40,407 nt of DNA. Origin: Nitrospinota bacterium. Its GTDB lineage: Bacteria > Nitrospinota_A > UBA7883 > JACRGQ01. How positions within the stretch are numbered: the stretch's first letter is position 1; each line of letters starts with the position of its first letter. Positions 33,749-40,407 of this stretch are shown here, piece by piece. The stretch covers positions 1 through 40,407 of the forward strand of contig JACQEX010000021.1 of assembly GCA_016200345.1 (NCBI GenBank). The letters are read 5' to 3'. The notes below the pieces were generated by a model that ran no database searches, was not told the origin of the DNA, and worked only from the letters and a program-made list of their open reading frames with translations. Both the position numbers and the translations under genes were made by a program.

Positions 33749-34508
33749 AACTAGGTATATCTGTTTTTTAGACGTTCTGGGCTTTTCTGAAATTATAAAC
33801 TCTGGTGGTTTTGAAAAGTTTAATAAATACATAAAAATTATTAATCGCACTATTGAATCCATAGACATAAACCAACAGTACATTGTCTTTTCCGACTCTA
33901 TTATCATTTTCTCTGAGGATGACAATGAGCAATCTTTCATTAACCTCGCCAGCATCGTGTCAGTAATATCTTATGAATTCCTCGTTAATGAAAATTTAGC
34001 TTTAAGGGGAAGCATTGCCCATGGGCTGGTGGAATTATTACAAGAGAAAACCAAAACTACCCTTGCCGGCAAACCGATAATAGAAGCCTATAAATTAGAA
34101 CAGTCCCAAAATTGGATTGGGGTAATCCTGGCCCGCAGTGTAATCGCAAGAGATCCATCGCTTGCCCTTAAGATTTTCGCAATTAACCCGGCTAATTTTA
34201 GTAATACGGAGTGTGTTTTAGATAATCTTCAATTATTTATCTCACTTTATCGTTACCCCAGAATACCATTCAAGAACGATGATGTTTATGAAGGCCTAGC
34301 AATTATCCCGCATAAATTATCTTCAACCCACCCAGAACATTTGGTCGAGGATTTAGCGGAATATTCAACTAAACTCTCAAATTTAGTCCTTTTAGGCCGA
34401 GAGCCTTCCGTTCAAAAAAAATACCAAAACACTTTGGATTATATTCGGTTAGTTAAGGGGGTCATGCCTGAAATATCCCGGAGCCCCTATTGGAGAAATA
34501 GGGTTTAG
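33735..34508 (+). CDS. class III nucleotidyl cyclase-like protein
   Basis: A 257-residue soluble protein. CFLDVLGFSEII (Asp13) and FSDSIIIFS (Asp54) match the two metal-binding aspartates of class III cyclases, with a 41-residue spacing close to the usual 40-44. ALRGSIAHG (Arg91) and AGKPIIEAYKLEQSQNWIG follow, a block seen in cyclase-homology proteins of defence loci such as the Pycsar cyclases. Whether it makes a cyclic nucleotide, and from which base, is not visible. No TIR, transmembrane or other Pycsar effector is adjacent; its only partner is the overlapping P-loop gene. Hand counts of three lines give 22-43% GC, against 60-77% in neighbours. Confidence 0.7.
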   Translation: MAENKTRYICFLDVLGFSEIINSGGFEKFNKYIKIINRTIESIDINQQYIVFSDSIIIFSEDDNEQSFINLASIVSVISYEFLVNENLALRGSIAHGLVELLQEKTKTTLAGKPIIEAYKLEQSQNWIGVILARSVIARDPSLALKIFAINPANFSNTECVLDNLQLFISLYRYPRIPFKNDDVYEGLAIIPHKLSSTHPEHLVEDLAEYSTKLSNLVLLGREPSVQKKYQNTLDYIRLVKGVMPEISRSPYWRNRV

Positions 34509-34566
34509 GTTAAAAATCTAACCGACCCTACAATTTCCGAACCGCCACCAAGAAGGTCAGCAACAA

Positions 34567-34591
34567 GTGCAGGCTGAAGCCCGCACCTACC
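34567..34591. repeat. GTGCAGGCT/AGCCCGCAC palindrome
   Basis: A copy of the GTAC/GTGC repeat family, GTGCAGGCT-GA-AGCCCGCAC followed by CTACC, between the cyclase-like gene and the convergent HTH gene. Nearly the same as the copy near 40200. Confidence 0.7.
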
Positions 34592-34616
34592 GAGAATAAG
34601 GAACCAAGTTGGGCGG

Positions 34617-34904
34617 TTAGGCGGCTTTTTTCTTTGAGAGCACAATGCCGACGTTGACGCCGGCGTGCGCGAGCATCGAAATAAGAGTGTCAACGGTGAA
34701 CATCTGGATTTTGCCCCTCATCAAATCGCTGATGCGCGGCTGTGCGACCCCAAAAAACCTTGCGGCTTTGGCCTGCGTCATTTTTTTGCCCTCGATGAAT
34801 TTGGTAATTTCCATCATTAGGTTCGAGCGTATCAAAAGGTTCGCCGACTCCTGTCCGTCAAATCCCAAATCTTGAAACAGGTTTTTAGCCCCGGCTTTTT
34901 TCAT
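34617..34904 (-). CDS. HTH protein without visible toxin partner
   Basis: A 95-residue XRE-like protein: an N-terminal segment MKKAGAKNLFQDLGFDGQE, then a helix-turn-helix about 45-80 (MTQAKAARFFGVAQPRISDLMRGK), like the antitoxins of HigBA/RelBE-type pairs (HTH_37 type). ATG at 34904 is chosen because a consensus promoter starts 10 nt upstream; the longer open frame to 35177 translates a dispersed repeat. No toxin gene adjoins upstream (repeats) or downstream (cyclase-like gene, convergent). It may be a remnant, or regulate the neighbouring pair. Confidence 0.8.
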   Translation of the reverse strand: MKKAGAKNLFQDLGFDGQESANLLIRSNLMMEITKFIEGKKMTQAKAARFFGVAQPRISDLMRGKIQMFTVDTLISMLAHAGVNVGIVLSKKKAA

Positions 34905-34914
34905 AGATGGAACT

Positions 34915-34943
34915 ATTACATACAAGTACTTGTATAATGTCAA
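34915..34943 (-). promoter_or_regulatory. promoter with 16-bp perfect palindrome for the HTH gene
   Basis: TTGACA (34943-34938), 17 bp, TGTAAT (34920-34915), then 10 nt to the ATG. The palindrome ATACAAGTACTTGTAT (34920-34935) lies in the spacer and touches the -10. This is an ideal site for autorepression by the dimeric HTH product. Confidence 0.8.
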
Positions 34944-34984
34944 GAATACGCAAACATGGCAGAAACCCAAAATCTCCGAATCAC

Positions 34985-35150
34985 CCTTATTGTCATACCC
35001 GCGAAGCCAGTCCCCGGCACCGAACGGGGAGCGGGCATCCAGACTCAATATAACGCTGGATTCCCCGACCCCGCCAAGGCTTGTCCCCGCGAAGGCGGGG
35101 ATGGGGCCGGGACGACGCCCGTTTTCACGGGAATGACAAATAGGGGGGGG
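34985..35150. repeat. dispersed CCCGCGAAGGCGGGG-type repeat
   Basis: Palindromic blocks CCCCGCGAAGGCGGGG and CCCGTTTTCACGGG with CATACCCGCGAAG. Their minus-strand translation (RPGPIPAFAGTS) is the spurious peptide typical of this widespread intergenic repeat class. A run of ten G lies at 35143-35152 and a perfect GGGCGAAT-AA-ATTCGCCC at 35190-35207. No gene lies between 34905 and 35293. Confidence 0.7.
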
Positions 35151-35293
35151 GGTGAAAGTGTGGCTCTGATGGCCCAAAACTTTGGGAATGGGCGAATAAA
35201 TTCGCCCCTACCATTCGGATAAACATTTCCCTTTTGGGGTTCCCCGTTCGGTGCCGGGGACAAGCCTTGGCGGCTAGGCGGTGGATGTTGTTT

Positions 35294-36139
35294 TTAAGCG
35301 GGGAGGGAGGAGAGGTAGTCGGCCAGGGCCTCGCGCCATGGACGCAGGGGGGAACCGGTTTTTTCCGCGTATCTGGAGCAGTCCAATCGGGAGTCGGCGG
35401 GCCGTTTTGCGGGGGCGTTAAATTCCGAGGAGCTTGTAGGCTCCAGAGGCGCGTTGATTCCCCTTATCTCCAACACCGCCTTGGCAAGCTCGTACCACGT
35501 GCAATGCCCGGAGTTGCAGACGTGGTAAATACCGGTGGCTTCCATTTCAACCAGCTTTAGCAACGCCTCGGCGAGGTCGGCGGAATAAGTGGGCGAACCT
35601 TTTTGGTCGTTCACCATCCGAATCACTTTTTTTGTTTTTGCCAGGCCGAGCACGGTGGCGGGAAAGCTTTTTCCATTTTTTCCATAGAGCCACGATGTGC
35701 GAACGACGAGAGAGCGATTCAACACGAGCATCGCCCTCTCCCCTTCCAGCTTTGTTTGACCGTAGACATTCAACGGGGCCGGGGTCGCGTCCTCTTGGTA
35801 CGGCGCGCCGGAGCCGTCAAAAACATAATCAGTGGAGACAAACACCATGCGCGCCCCGCATTTCTCCGCTGACCTCGCCACGGCGCGGGTGCCATCCACG
35901 TTTATACGCCGGGCCAGATCCGGTTCCGTCTCGCACCTTTCCACCGCGGTCATGGCTGAACAATGGATTATCACGTCCGGCGCAAGCGACGAAACCGCCT
36001 TTTCTGTAGCCACTGCGTCCGCCAAATCGGCCTCAGCGCGGGTTAAGCCGACACATTCCCACGATGGATAAAGCCTGGCGCACGCGGATATTATCGCGCC
36101 GCCAAGCCCGCCGTTCGCGCCGGTAACGACGATTTTCAT
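35294..36139 (-). CDS. RmlD-like dTDP-4-dehydrorhamnose reductase
   Basis: A 281-residue NAD(P)-binding sugar-nucleotide reductase. Rossmann motif VVTGANGGLGGAI, HCSAMTAVERCE, STDYVFDGSGAPY with the catalytic Thr/Asp pattern, YGQTKLEGE for the Tyr-x-x-x-Lys pair and RTSWLYG. It would reduce dTDP-4-keto-6-deoxy-L-mannose or a related sugar, but rmlA, rmlB and rmlC are absent, so the exact substrate is open. The start overlaps the SDR stop by four bases (ATGA, 36136-36139). Confidence 0.85.
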   Translation of the reverse strand: MKIVVTGANGGLGGAIISACARLYPSWECVGLTRAEADLADAVATEKAVSSLAPDVIIHCSAMTAVERCETEPDLARRINVDGTRAVARSAEKCGARMVFVSTDYVFDGSGAPYQEDATPAPLNVYGQTKLEGERAMLVLNRSLVVRTSWLYGKNGKSFPATVLGLAKTKKVIRMVNDQKGSPTYSADLAEALLKLVEMEATGIYHVCNSGHCTWYELAKAVLEIRGINAPLEPTSSSEFNAPAKRPADSRLDCSRYAEKTGSPLRPWREALADYLSSLPA

Positions 36140-36852
36140 TTTAACAAGTCGCTATACATTTCGGCGCAGGTTCCCGAGACACCGGATGATTTCGGCCCCG
36201 CGAGAAACAAAATCGTCTCCGCCACCTGCTCCGGTCGCAGTTTTGGGAAATCGCCGGGGAAGGCTTTTTTTAGCATCTCGGTGTCAACCGCGCCGGGGCA
36301 GACGGCGTTTACGCGTATCCCGCACTCCGCCCCCTCCACCGCCAAAACCTCGGTGAGGCCGACGACGCCGAACTTCGAGGCGCAATAGGCGCCGAACCCA
36401 GGAAACTTTTTTGCCCCCTTCACCCCGGAAAGGGACGAGACGTTGACTATCGAGCCGGAGACTTTGGGCCTCATCAGTTTGAACGCCTCCCTGCAACAGA
36501 GGAAAACGCCCCCGACGTTCACGGCAAGCAGGCGGTTAAATTCCTCTAGGGACGTCTCTTCCACTAGGCCCGATGAAAAAAGCCCGGCGTTGTTCACGAG
36601 TATGTCCAGCCCGCCGAAATTTTTCTTCACCTCCGCGAAGAGGGTGACGACGCTCTTCTCGTCCGAGACGTCGCACTCCAGCGCAAGCGAAACGCCCCCT
36701 TGCGAGCGAATCTCCCCGGCGGTCTCCTCCGCCTCGCGTATTGTTCTGGAGCAGACGACGACGGCGGCTCCGTTTTTCGCCAGCAGAATCGCGGTAGCCC
36801 GCCCTATCCCCTTACCCGCGCCCGTTACCAGCGCGGTTTTACCCTTTAACAT
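36136..36852 (-). CDS. FabG-like short-chain dehydrogenase/reductase
   Basis: A 238-residue classical SDR: TGAGKGIGRATA cofactor loop, NNAGLFSSG, the Ser of NVSSLSG and the Tyr/Lys of GAYCASKFG, VNAVCPGAVDTEM. The start at 36852 (after GAGG) shares one base with the glycosyltransferase stop. The position between two glycan genes suggests a sugar or lipid-linked substrate rather than fatty-acid synthesis. Confidence 0.88.
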   Translation of the reverse strand: MLKGKTALVTGAGKGIGRATAILLAKNGAAVVVCSRTIREAEETAGEIRSQGGVSLALECDVSDEKSVVTLFAEVKKNFGGLDILVNNAGLFSSGLVEETSLEEFNRLLAVNVGGVFLCCREAFKLMRPKVSGSIVNVSSLSGVKGAKKFPGFGAYCASKFGVVGLTEVLAVEGAECGIRVNAVCPGAVDTEMLKKAFPGDFPKLRPEQVAETILFLAGPKSSGVSGTCAEMYSDLLK

Positions 36853-37910
36853 CACCACCTCGAGATATACTCAACAAACCCGGCGGACGTCTTTTCCCAC
36901 AAAAAATCGCGCAAGACCCTTTCGCGTCCGGCGCGTCCCATTTTCTCACGCAACGCGCCGTCTTTTATCAACGAAATTAACGCTCCCGCCGCGTCCTTCT
37001 CGCTCGGCCCCGTAAGGAGTCCGTCCGTCTCGTGGCGCACCACCTCCGGCACGGCGGTGGCGTTTAACGCGACGATTGGCAGACCCGCTGACATCGCCTC
37101 CAAAAAGACAATCCCAAACGTCTCGTGCAAAGTGGGGAGGCAGAAGACGTCGGCCCCCGCGTAAAGGGCGGCCATTTTTTCCCTGTCCGGGACGTCCCCC
37201 AAAAAAGTTACATTTTTTTCTAGTTCAAGTTCTCGCGCAAGGTTTTTTAGGTTTTGGTATTCCAGCCCGTCCCCGGCAATTTGCAAGACCGCCTCCGGCT
37301 CACCGGCATGCACCAACTTCCACGCGCGCAAAAGCAGGTCCACCCCCTTGCGCCTGTAAAGTCTGGCGACGCACAAAACCACCGGCGGCCTGTTTTTTAT
37401 GCGGGGCGAAAACTCCGGCACATCGTTCTTAAAAACGCCGTTCGGCGCGACCTCGATTTTTCCTGGGCTGACACCGTACAGCTCTGAAATTTTATCCGCC
37501 GAGTACCGGCTCGGCGTAAACACCCTTTCCGCCTTGCGAACCGCGACTTGTTCAAGCGCCGCAAGCATGCGAACCGTCTGGCGCACCGGCACGGCCTCGA
37601 AACGCGCGACATCCGCCAAAACGCCCTGGTTGACGGAGACCCACCGCCTTTTTTTTGAAAACCAGAATCCGTCAAAATCAAACGCGATTGTCGGCTCGTC
37701 CGCGTCGGCAAGTTTGTTTAGGCCGAGGTTAAATTTAATTCTGCGAAGGCTCGTAAAAATGTAGCCGCCTGCCGGGTAGTCGGCGGAAATGACGCGGACT
37801 TTAAACTGGTTGTTGGAGAGGATTTTTTTTGTTGCGCGAACGACGTTCGCCGTTCCGCTCCCGATGGTGGAGTCCAGCGGCCACGACGAAATAACCTGGC
37901 ACGTTTTCAT
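36852..37910 (-). CDS. GT4-family glycosyltransferase
   Basis: A 352-residue two-domain (GT-B) retaining glycosyltransferase. N-terminal acceptor domain; C-terminal donor domain with LYRRKGVDLLLRAW, QIAGDGLEYQNL, VTFLGDVPDREKMAALYAGADVFCLPT and the E-x7-E motif HETFGIVFLEAMSAG. Likely transfers a sugar from a nucleotide sugar in surface glycan or glycolipid synthesis. First gene of the GT-SDR-rmlD-like unit; all three are coupled. Confidence 0.88.
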   Translation of the reverse strand: MKTCQVISSWPLDSTIGSGTANVVRATKKILSNNQFKVRVISADYPAGGYIFTSLRRIKFNLGLNKLADADEPTIAFDFDGFWFSKKRRWVSVNQGVLADVARFEAVPVRQTVRMLAALEQVAVRKAERVFTPSRYSADKISELYGVSPGKIEVAPNGVFKNDVPEFSPRIKNRPPVVLCVARLYRRKGVDLLLRAWKLVHAGEPEAVLQIAGDGLEYQNLKNLARELELEKNVTFLGDVPDREKMAALYAGADVFCLPTLHETFGIVFLEAMSAGLPIVALNATAVPEVVRHETDGLLTGPSEKDAAGALISLIKDGALREKMGRAGRERVLRDFLWEKTSAGFVEYISRW

Positions 37911-37938
37911 ATGTGCGGAAACCCCGCCAAGGCGCGGG

Positions 37939-38493
37939 TCAGCCTTTTTTTAAGAGGTCGTTAAAATAGTCAATTATGGTCTTGTCCGTCCAGCTTCTCG
38001 GGCCGTTGGCCTGAGAGACAATCTCCCCCCTGGGGTTGATGATGAACGTCGCCGGAATGTTGGACCCGCCGAATTTTGAGAGCGCCTCGCCGTCCGGGTC
38101 GTTGAAAACGTCAAAGGTGTATCCGTGGTTCTTGATGAAGGCCCTAATCCTCGCCGGGTCGTCCTTGTCCACCGACACGGCCAGCATGACCATGTTCTTG
38201 GCCTTGAATTTTTGGTAGAAAGTCTCCATCTCCGGCATTTCCGCGAGACAAGGGGGGCACCAAGTGGCCCAGAAGTTTAAGAAAACCCACTTTCCCTTGT
38301 AGTCGGCAAGGTGCAGTTTCTTTCCATCGAGCGTCACGAGCCTAATTTCCGGCGCTGGCTCCGGGGCGGCCGCCTCGACCGTGTCCGAATGACCATGGCC
38401 GAACGCGGCAACCCCCAAGGCGTAGCCAAAAATCAGGACTAGGGAATACAAAACCGCCCTCCTTAGGGAAGGGAGGCGTTTGACGATGCCCAT
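37939..38493 (-). CDS. membrane-anchored TlpA-like thioredoxin (first copy)
   Basis: A 184-residue periplasmic thioredoxin-fold protein with an N-terminal signal anchor (about 13-31), a short linker (about 32-47) and the domain with WATWCPPC (Cys79, Cys82) and the cis-Pro in NIPATFI. Such proteins reduce periplasmic disulfides, for example in cytochrome c maturation. The start overlaps the NifU-like stop by one base (TAATG), so it is coupled. Two TlpA proteins in this cluster differ at the active site (CPPC and CAPC). Confidence 0.88.
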   Translation of the reverse strand: MGIVKRLPSLRRAVLYSLVLIFGYALGVAAFGHGHSDTVEAAAPEPAPEIRLVTLDGKKLHLADYKGKWVFLNFWATWCPPCLAEMPEMETFYQKFKAKNMVMLAVSVDKDDPARIRAFIKNHGYTFDVFNDPDGEALSKFGGSNIPATFIINPRGEIVSQANGPRSWTDKTIIDYFNDLLKKG

Positions 38494-38747
38494 TAAAATA
38501 CCTGTTCGACTTCCTTAATTTCGGGAATTTTTTCGGTCAGAAGCCTTTCGATTCCCAACTTGAGGGTGTAGGTGGAGCTGGGGCACGAGCCGCACGCGCC
38601 CGTCAGTCTGACAAACGCCGTGCCGTCCTTGAATTCCACAAACTCGACGTCTCCGCCGTCCGCCTGAAGCGCGGGCCTTACGGTTTCCAAAACTTCCTCG
38701 ACTCTCTCGGGTGTCACGCCTGATGCAACGCTATTTTTCGATTCCAT
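38493..38747 (-). CDS. NifU C-terminal-domain Fe-S scaffold
   Basis: An 84-residue protein of the NifU/NfuA scaffold domain. RPALQADGGDVEFVEF and ACGSCPSSTYTL, with the CxxC that binds a [4Fe-4S] cluster, are diagnostic. ATG at 38747 with AAAGGAG 6 nt upstream is preferred to an open-frame start at 38801, which would begin upstream of the -10. Coupled to the TlpA-like gene. It may supply clusters to other proteins together with SufB. Confidence 0.92.
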   Translation of the reverse strand: MESKNSVASGVTPERVEEVLETVRPALQADGGDVEFVEFKDGTAFVRLTGACGSCPSSTYTLKLGIERLLTEKIPEIKEVEQVF

Positions 38748-38777
38748 TATTTCTCCTTTTGTTAAAGATGCGACTCC

Positions 38778-38806
38778 ATTGTAGCCACAATTACGGCCCA
38801 AATCAA
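38778..38806 (-). promoter_or_regulatory. sigma-70 promoter for the NifU-like/TlpA operon
   Basis: TTGATT (38806-38801), 17 bp, TACAAT (38783-38778), then a leader of about 24 nt with AAAGGAG. Unlike other promoters in this window, it has a conventional leader. Confidence 0.7.
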
Positions 38807-38824
38807 CAATCGGCCCTGATTAGG

Positions 38825-39466
38825 TTAGTTCTTTTTCTCTTTTTTGTCGGCGGACTGAATCATCCCTTTTAGGGCCTCCACAATCTCCGGCTTGTCCCAC
38901 TTGGACGGCCCGATAAGGTGGTGGATTATCGTCCCGTCCGCTATGACCAGGTACGTCTCCGGCACGCCGGTGATTTTATATTTTTTCGCCGTGTCGCTTT
39001 CCGGGTCAAAAAGAATGGGGAACGTAATTCCCAAATCCTTCACGAACGGGGCGACGCTAACCTCCTTGTCCTTGTCTATGCTGATGCCGATCATCTCGAA
39101 ATTCGGCCCATTTAACTGCTTATAGAGGTTTTGCATGGAGGGCATTTCCTCGCGGCACGGGGCGCACCAAGTGGCCCATATGTTTATGAACAGTAGTTTT
39201 CCCTTCAAATCGGCCAGTTTCATCCGCTTGCCGTCGAGGGTCGGCAGGTCAAAATCCGGGGCTTGTTTTCCTGCCATCGGGCCGGTGGGCGGCTCTTTTT
39301 GCGCCCTCTGCTCCTGCGGGGCGGACGTCTCGGCGGGCCTTATTTCCGGCCTCCCCGCGATGTCCGATTTTGAATAGGCGTACATTCCGACAAGAAGGAC
39401 GCAAAAAACTACGAACGGAACTAACGCGCTTTTGCGTTGCTCGTTATAGGATTGGGTGTTTTGCAT
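38825..39466 (-). CDS. membrane-anchored TlpA/ResA-like thioredoxin (second copy)
   Basis: A 213-residue anchored thioredoxin-fold protein: signal anchor about 15-32, a Pro/Glu-rich linker about 37-65, then the domain with IWATWCAPC (Cys101, Cys104) and the cis-Pro in GVPETYLV. Probably periplasmic reductase in cytochrome c or copper-site assembly. The gene overlaps the CYCXC-family gene by 23 bp upstream, so they are co-expressed. Confidence 0.88.
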   Translation of the reverse strand: MQNTQSYNEQRKSALVPFVVFCVLLVGMYAYSKSDIAGRPEIRPAETSAPQEQRAQKEPPTGPMAGKQAPDFDLPTLDGKRMKLADLKGKLLFINIWATWCAPCREEMPSMQNLYKQLNGPNFEMIGISIDKDKEVSVAPFVKDLGITFPILFDPESDTAKKYKITGVPETYLVIADGTIIHHLIGPSKWDKPEIVEALKGMIQSADKKEKKN

Positions 39467-40001
39467 AATAGTCGTCCACCGCCGTTCGTATCTCTTTCGG
39501 GGTTTTCCCGTCTTTGGTCATGTCCCACGCCATTTCCGCCTCGTGCATGCAGATGTCGCATTCGGCGGCGTGGTTGTTGGTAAAACAGGTCAAAAGCGTT
39601 TTATGCCTGAACATCGGGTTTTCCTTGCATTTGCAATAACAGTAAAGCCCGTCTATGGCTCCCGGTATTTGCGCCGCGAACCGATAGGTCTTGGCCGCCC
39701 TGCCTACGAAAAGCGCGTCGGACAAAACCGGCCTCGTCTCCTCCATCACCGAACCGCCCGGCACTTGCGGAACGGACGGCATTTTTGCTACGTCGTTTCG
39801 CACCCCGGCCTTGTTGTCGGAATATGTCAAATCGGCCCCGGACTGTCCCGGAGTCTCTTTCTTACCGTCGCCCGAAAGCAGAAGAAATACCGCCATCCCC
39901 GCGAAGGCGACAAGCCCCGCGATGAATATCCATTTGGATTTGCCGTCGTCTTTTTTGCCCATTTTATCCGCCTCGCCAATGTTGTTATTTTTTTTTGCCA
40001 T
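39444..40001 (-). CDS. CYCXC-family Cys-rich protein
   Basis: A 185-residue protein with an N-terminal membrane anchor (about 24-43) and the signature GLYCYCKC (Cys121, Cys123, Cys125), then HKTLLTCFTNNHAAECDICMHEA (His133, Cys139, Cys148, Cys151, His153). This matches the CYCXC family, some of whose members carry selenocysteine; no in-frame TGA is seen here. A metal- or redox-related role is likely but unproven. The gene overlaps a TlpA-like gene, which could reduce its cysteines. The ATG at 40001 lies 9 nt past TAGAAT and lacks a ribosome site, so it is probably leaderless. Confidence 0.82.
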   Translation of the reverse strand: MAKKNNNIGEADKMGKKDDGKSKWIFIAGLVAFAGMAVFLLLSGDGKKETPGQSGADLTYSDNKAGVRNDVAKMPSVPQVPGGSVMEETRPVLSDALFVGRAAKTYRFAAQIPGAIDGLYCYCKCKENPMFRHKTLLTCFTNNHAAECDICMHEAEMAWDMTKDGKTPKEIRTAVDDYYAKHPIL

Positions 40002-40009
40002 ATCCGTCC

Positions 40010-40040
40010 ATTCTACCGCGCTTTCCGCGCCAAATAAAGC
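40010..40040 (-). promoter_or_regulatory. promoter of the CYCXC/TlpA operon with shared operator
   Basis: TAGAAT (40015-40010) lies 4 bp from an inverted repeat GCTTT-N11-AAAGC (40020-40040), the same spacing and offset as in the argD promoter. Flanking sequence also agrees (TTTATTTG in the -35 position). Confidence 0.5.
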
Positions 40041-40120
40041 CTAAGAATGCTTATGGTGATGTATTAAATCTTGTGTCAGGGGGCGAAAGTGATGGAAGAA
40101 GGGGCGCCCCACCAAAAATT

Positions 40121-40380
40121 AACCCGGTAGGCACGGCCTTTAGGCTGTACTACATCGGCGCGGAGCGCCAACACTAAAACTATTGTCGCTTGCGCGACAA
40201 AGTGCAGGCTAAAGCCCGCACCTACCGAAAAACAGCACATGAACTTACGCACTCGGTAGGCACGGCCTTTAGGCTGTGCTACATCGGCCTGACAAGGCCG
40301 AAAAAATACCCCCGCCGGGGTGACAGAATGAGAGATTGGCGCTTCGCGCCAAGGTACAGGCTAAAGCCCGTACCTACCAA
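40121..40380. repeat. cluster of GTAC/GTGC-type palindromes
   Basis: Four palindromic copies, all built from GGTAGGCACGGCCTTTAGGC or GCAGGCTAAAGCCCGCACC/GTACAGGCTAAAGCCCGTACC words, with the linking word AACAGCACATGAACTT repeated twice (about 40235 and 40380). No gene is evident from 40041 to the window end. Confidence 0.8.
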
Positions 40381-40407
40381 AACAGCACATGAACTTCAGC
40401 ATTCCAA

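Noticed and set aside
34905-35177. 91-residue N-terminal extension of the HTH protein
   Set aside because: It translates a dispersed repeat and includes the promoter at 34915-34943.
39444-40001. Selenocysteine codon in the CYCXC gene
   Set aside because: The signature cysteines are all TGC/TGT-type codons in the frame; no in-frame TGA occurs before the stop.

Overview
The window comes from a diderm (Gram-negative) environmental bacterium. Outer-membrane beta-barrels, a CxxCH-porin fusion, TatC, a TlpA-type thioredoxin cluster, a CheA/chemoreceptor pair and a lipobox-bearing surface protein all point to two membranes. Core genes are GC-rich (about 60-75% in hand-counted lines) and packed in short operons with 1-23 nt overlaps. 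The gene set (secDF-yajC, sufB, purSQ, argDFG, tatC-pyrF-acyP) is generic, so I cannot name a phylum; the Cyc2-like cytochrome-porin and the two TlpA proteins fit a respiring, metal-rich or subsurface lifestyle.

Layout. 1-2.5 kb is accessory: short repeats, a toxin-antitoxin pair lying between two copies of a poly-G promoter, then a secreted WK/EAK-repeat protein coupled to a PD-(D/E)XK-fold protein. 2.6-4.3 kb is tatC-pyrF-acyP. 4.3-7 kb is a SUMF1-domain secreted protein between two palindromic repeats, then a B12-binding radical SAM enzyme. 7.2-8.7 kb is the monoheme cytochrome-porin. 8.9-12.1 kb is a very large CheA with duplicated input domains. 12-15 kb has an HTH regulator divergent from a 57-aa gene, tRNA-Cys, an AmpG-like permease and a YhcH-family protein. 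15.2-18.3 kb is a giant repeat lipoprotein, followed by a repeat-rich gap. 19.2-24 kb has an M23 peptidase, purSQ, an outer-membrane barrel protein and a lone sufB. 24.4-28.8 kb is yajC-secD-secF and a chemoreceptor. 29-29.7 kb is a second TA pair. 29.9-33.2 kb is argD-argF-argG. 33.3-34.9 kb is an AT-rich island: a small P-loop protein overlapping a class III cyclase-like protein, then a lone HTH protein. 35.3-37.9 kb is a glycosyltransferase/SDR/RmlD operon. 37.9-40 kb holds two TlpA thioredoxins, a NifU-type scaffold and a CYCXC-family protein.

Three signals stand out. (1) At least nine genes have a -10 hexamer ending 6-10 nt before the start codon and no Shine-Dalgarno, so they are probably transcribed without a leader; four also have a good -35, and several carry an inverted-repeat operator in the promoter. 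(2) The 33.3-34.5 kb pair (Walker A protein plus a cyclase fold with both metal aspartates) is AT-rich, compact and unlike its neighbours, and is the best candidate for an undescribed two-gene, possibly defence or signalling, module. (3) Dispersed palindromes abut stop codons, and one of them supplies the signal-peptide core of the SUMF1-domain protein. The poly-G promoter upstream of the secreted repeat protein looks capable of phase variation.
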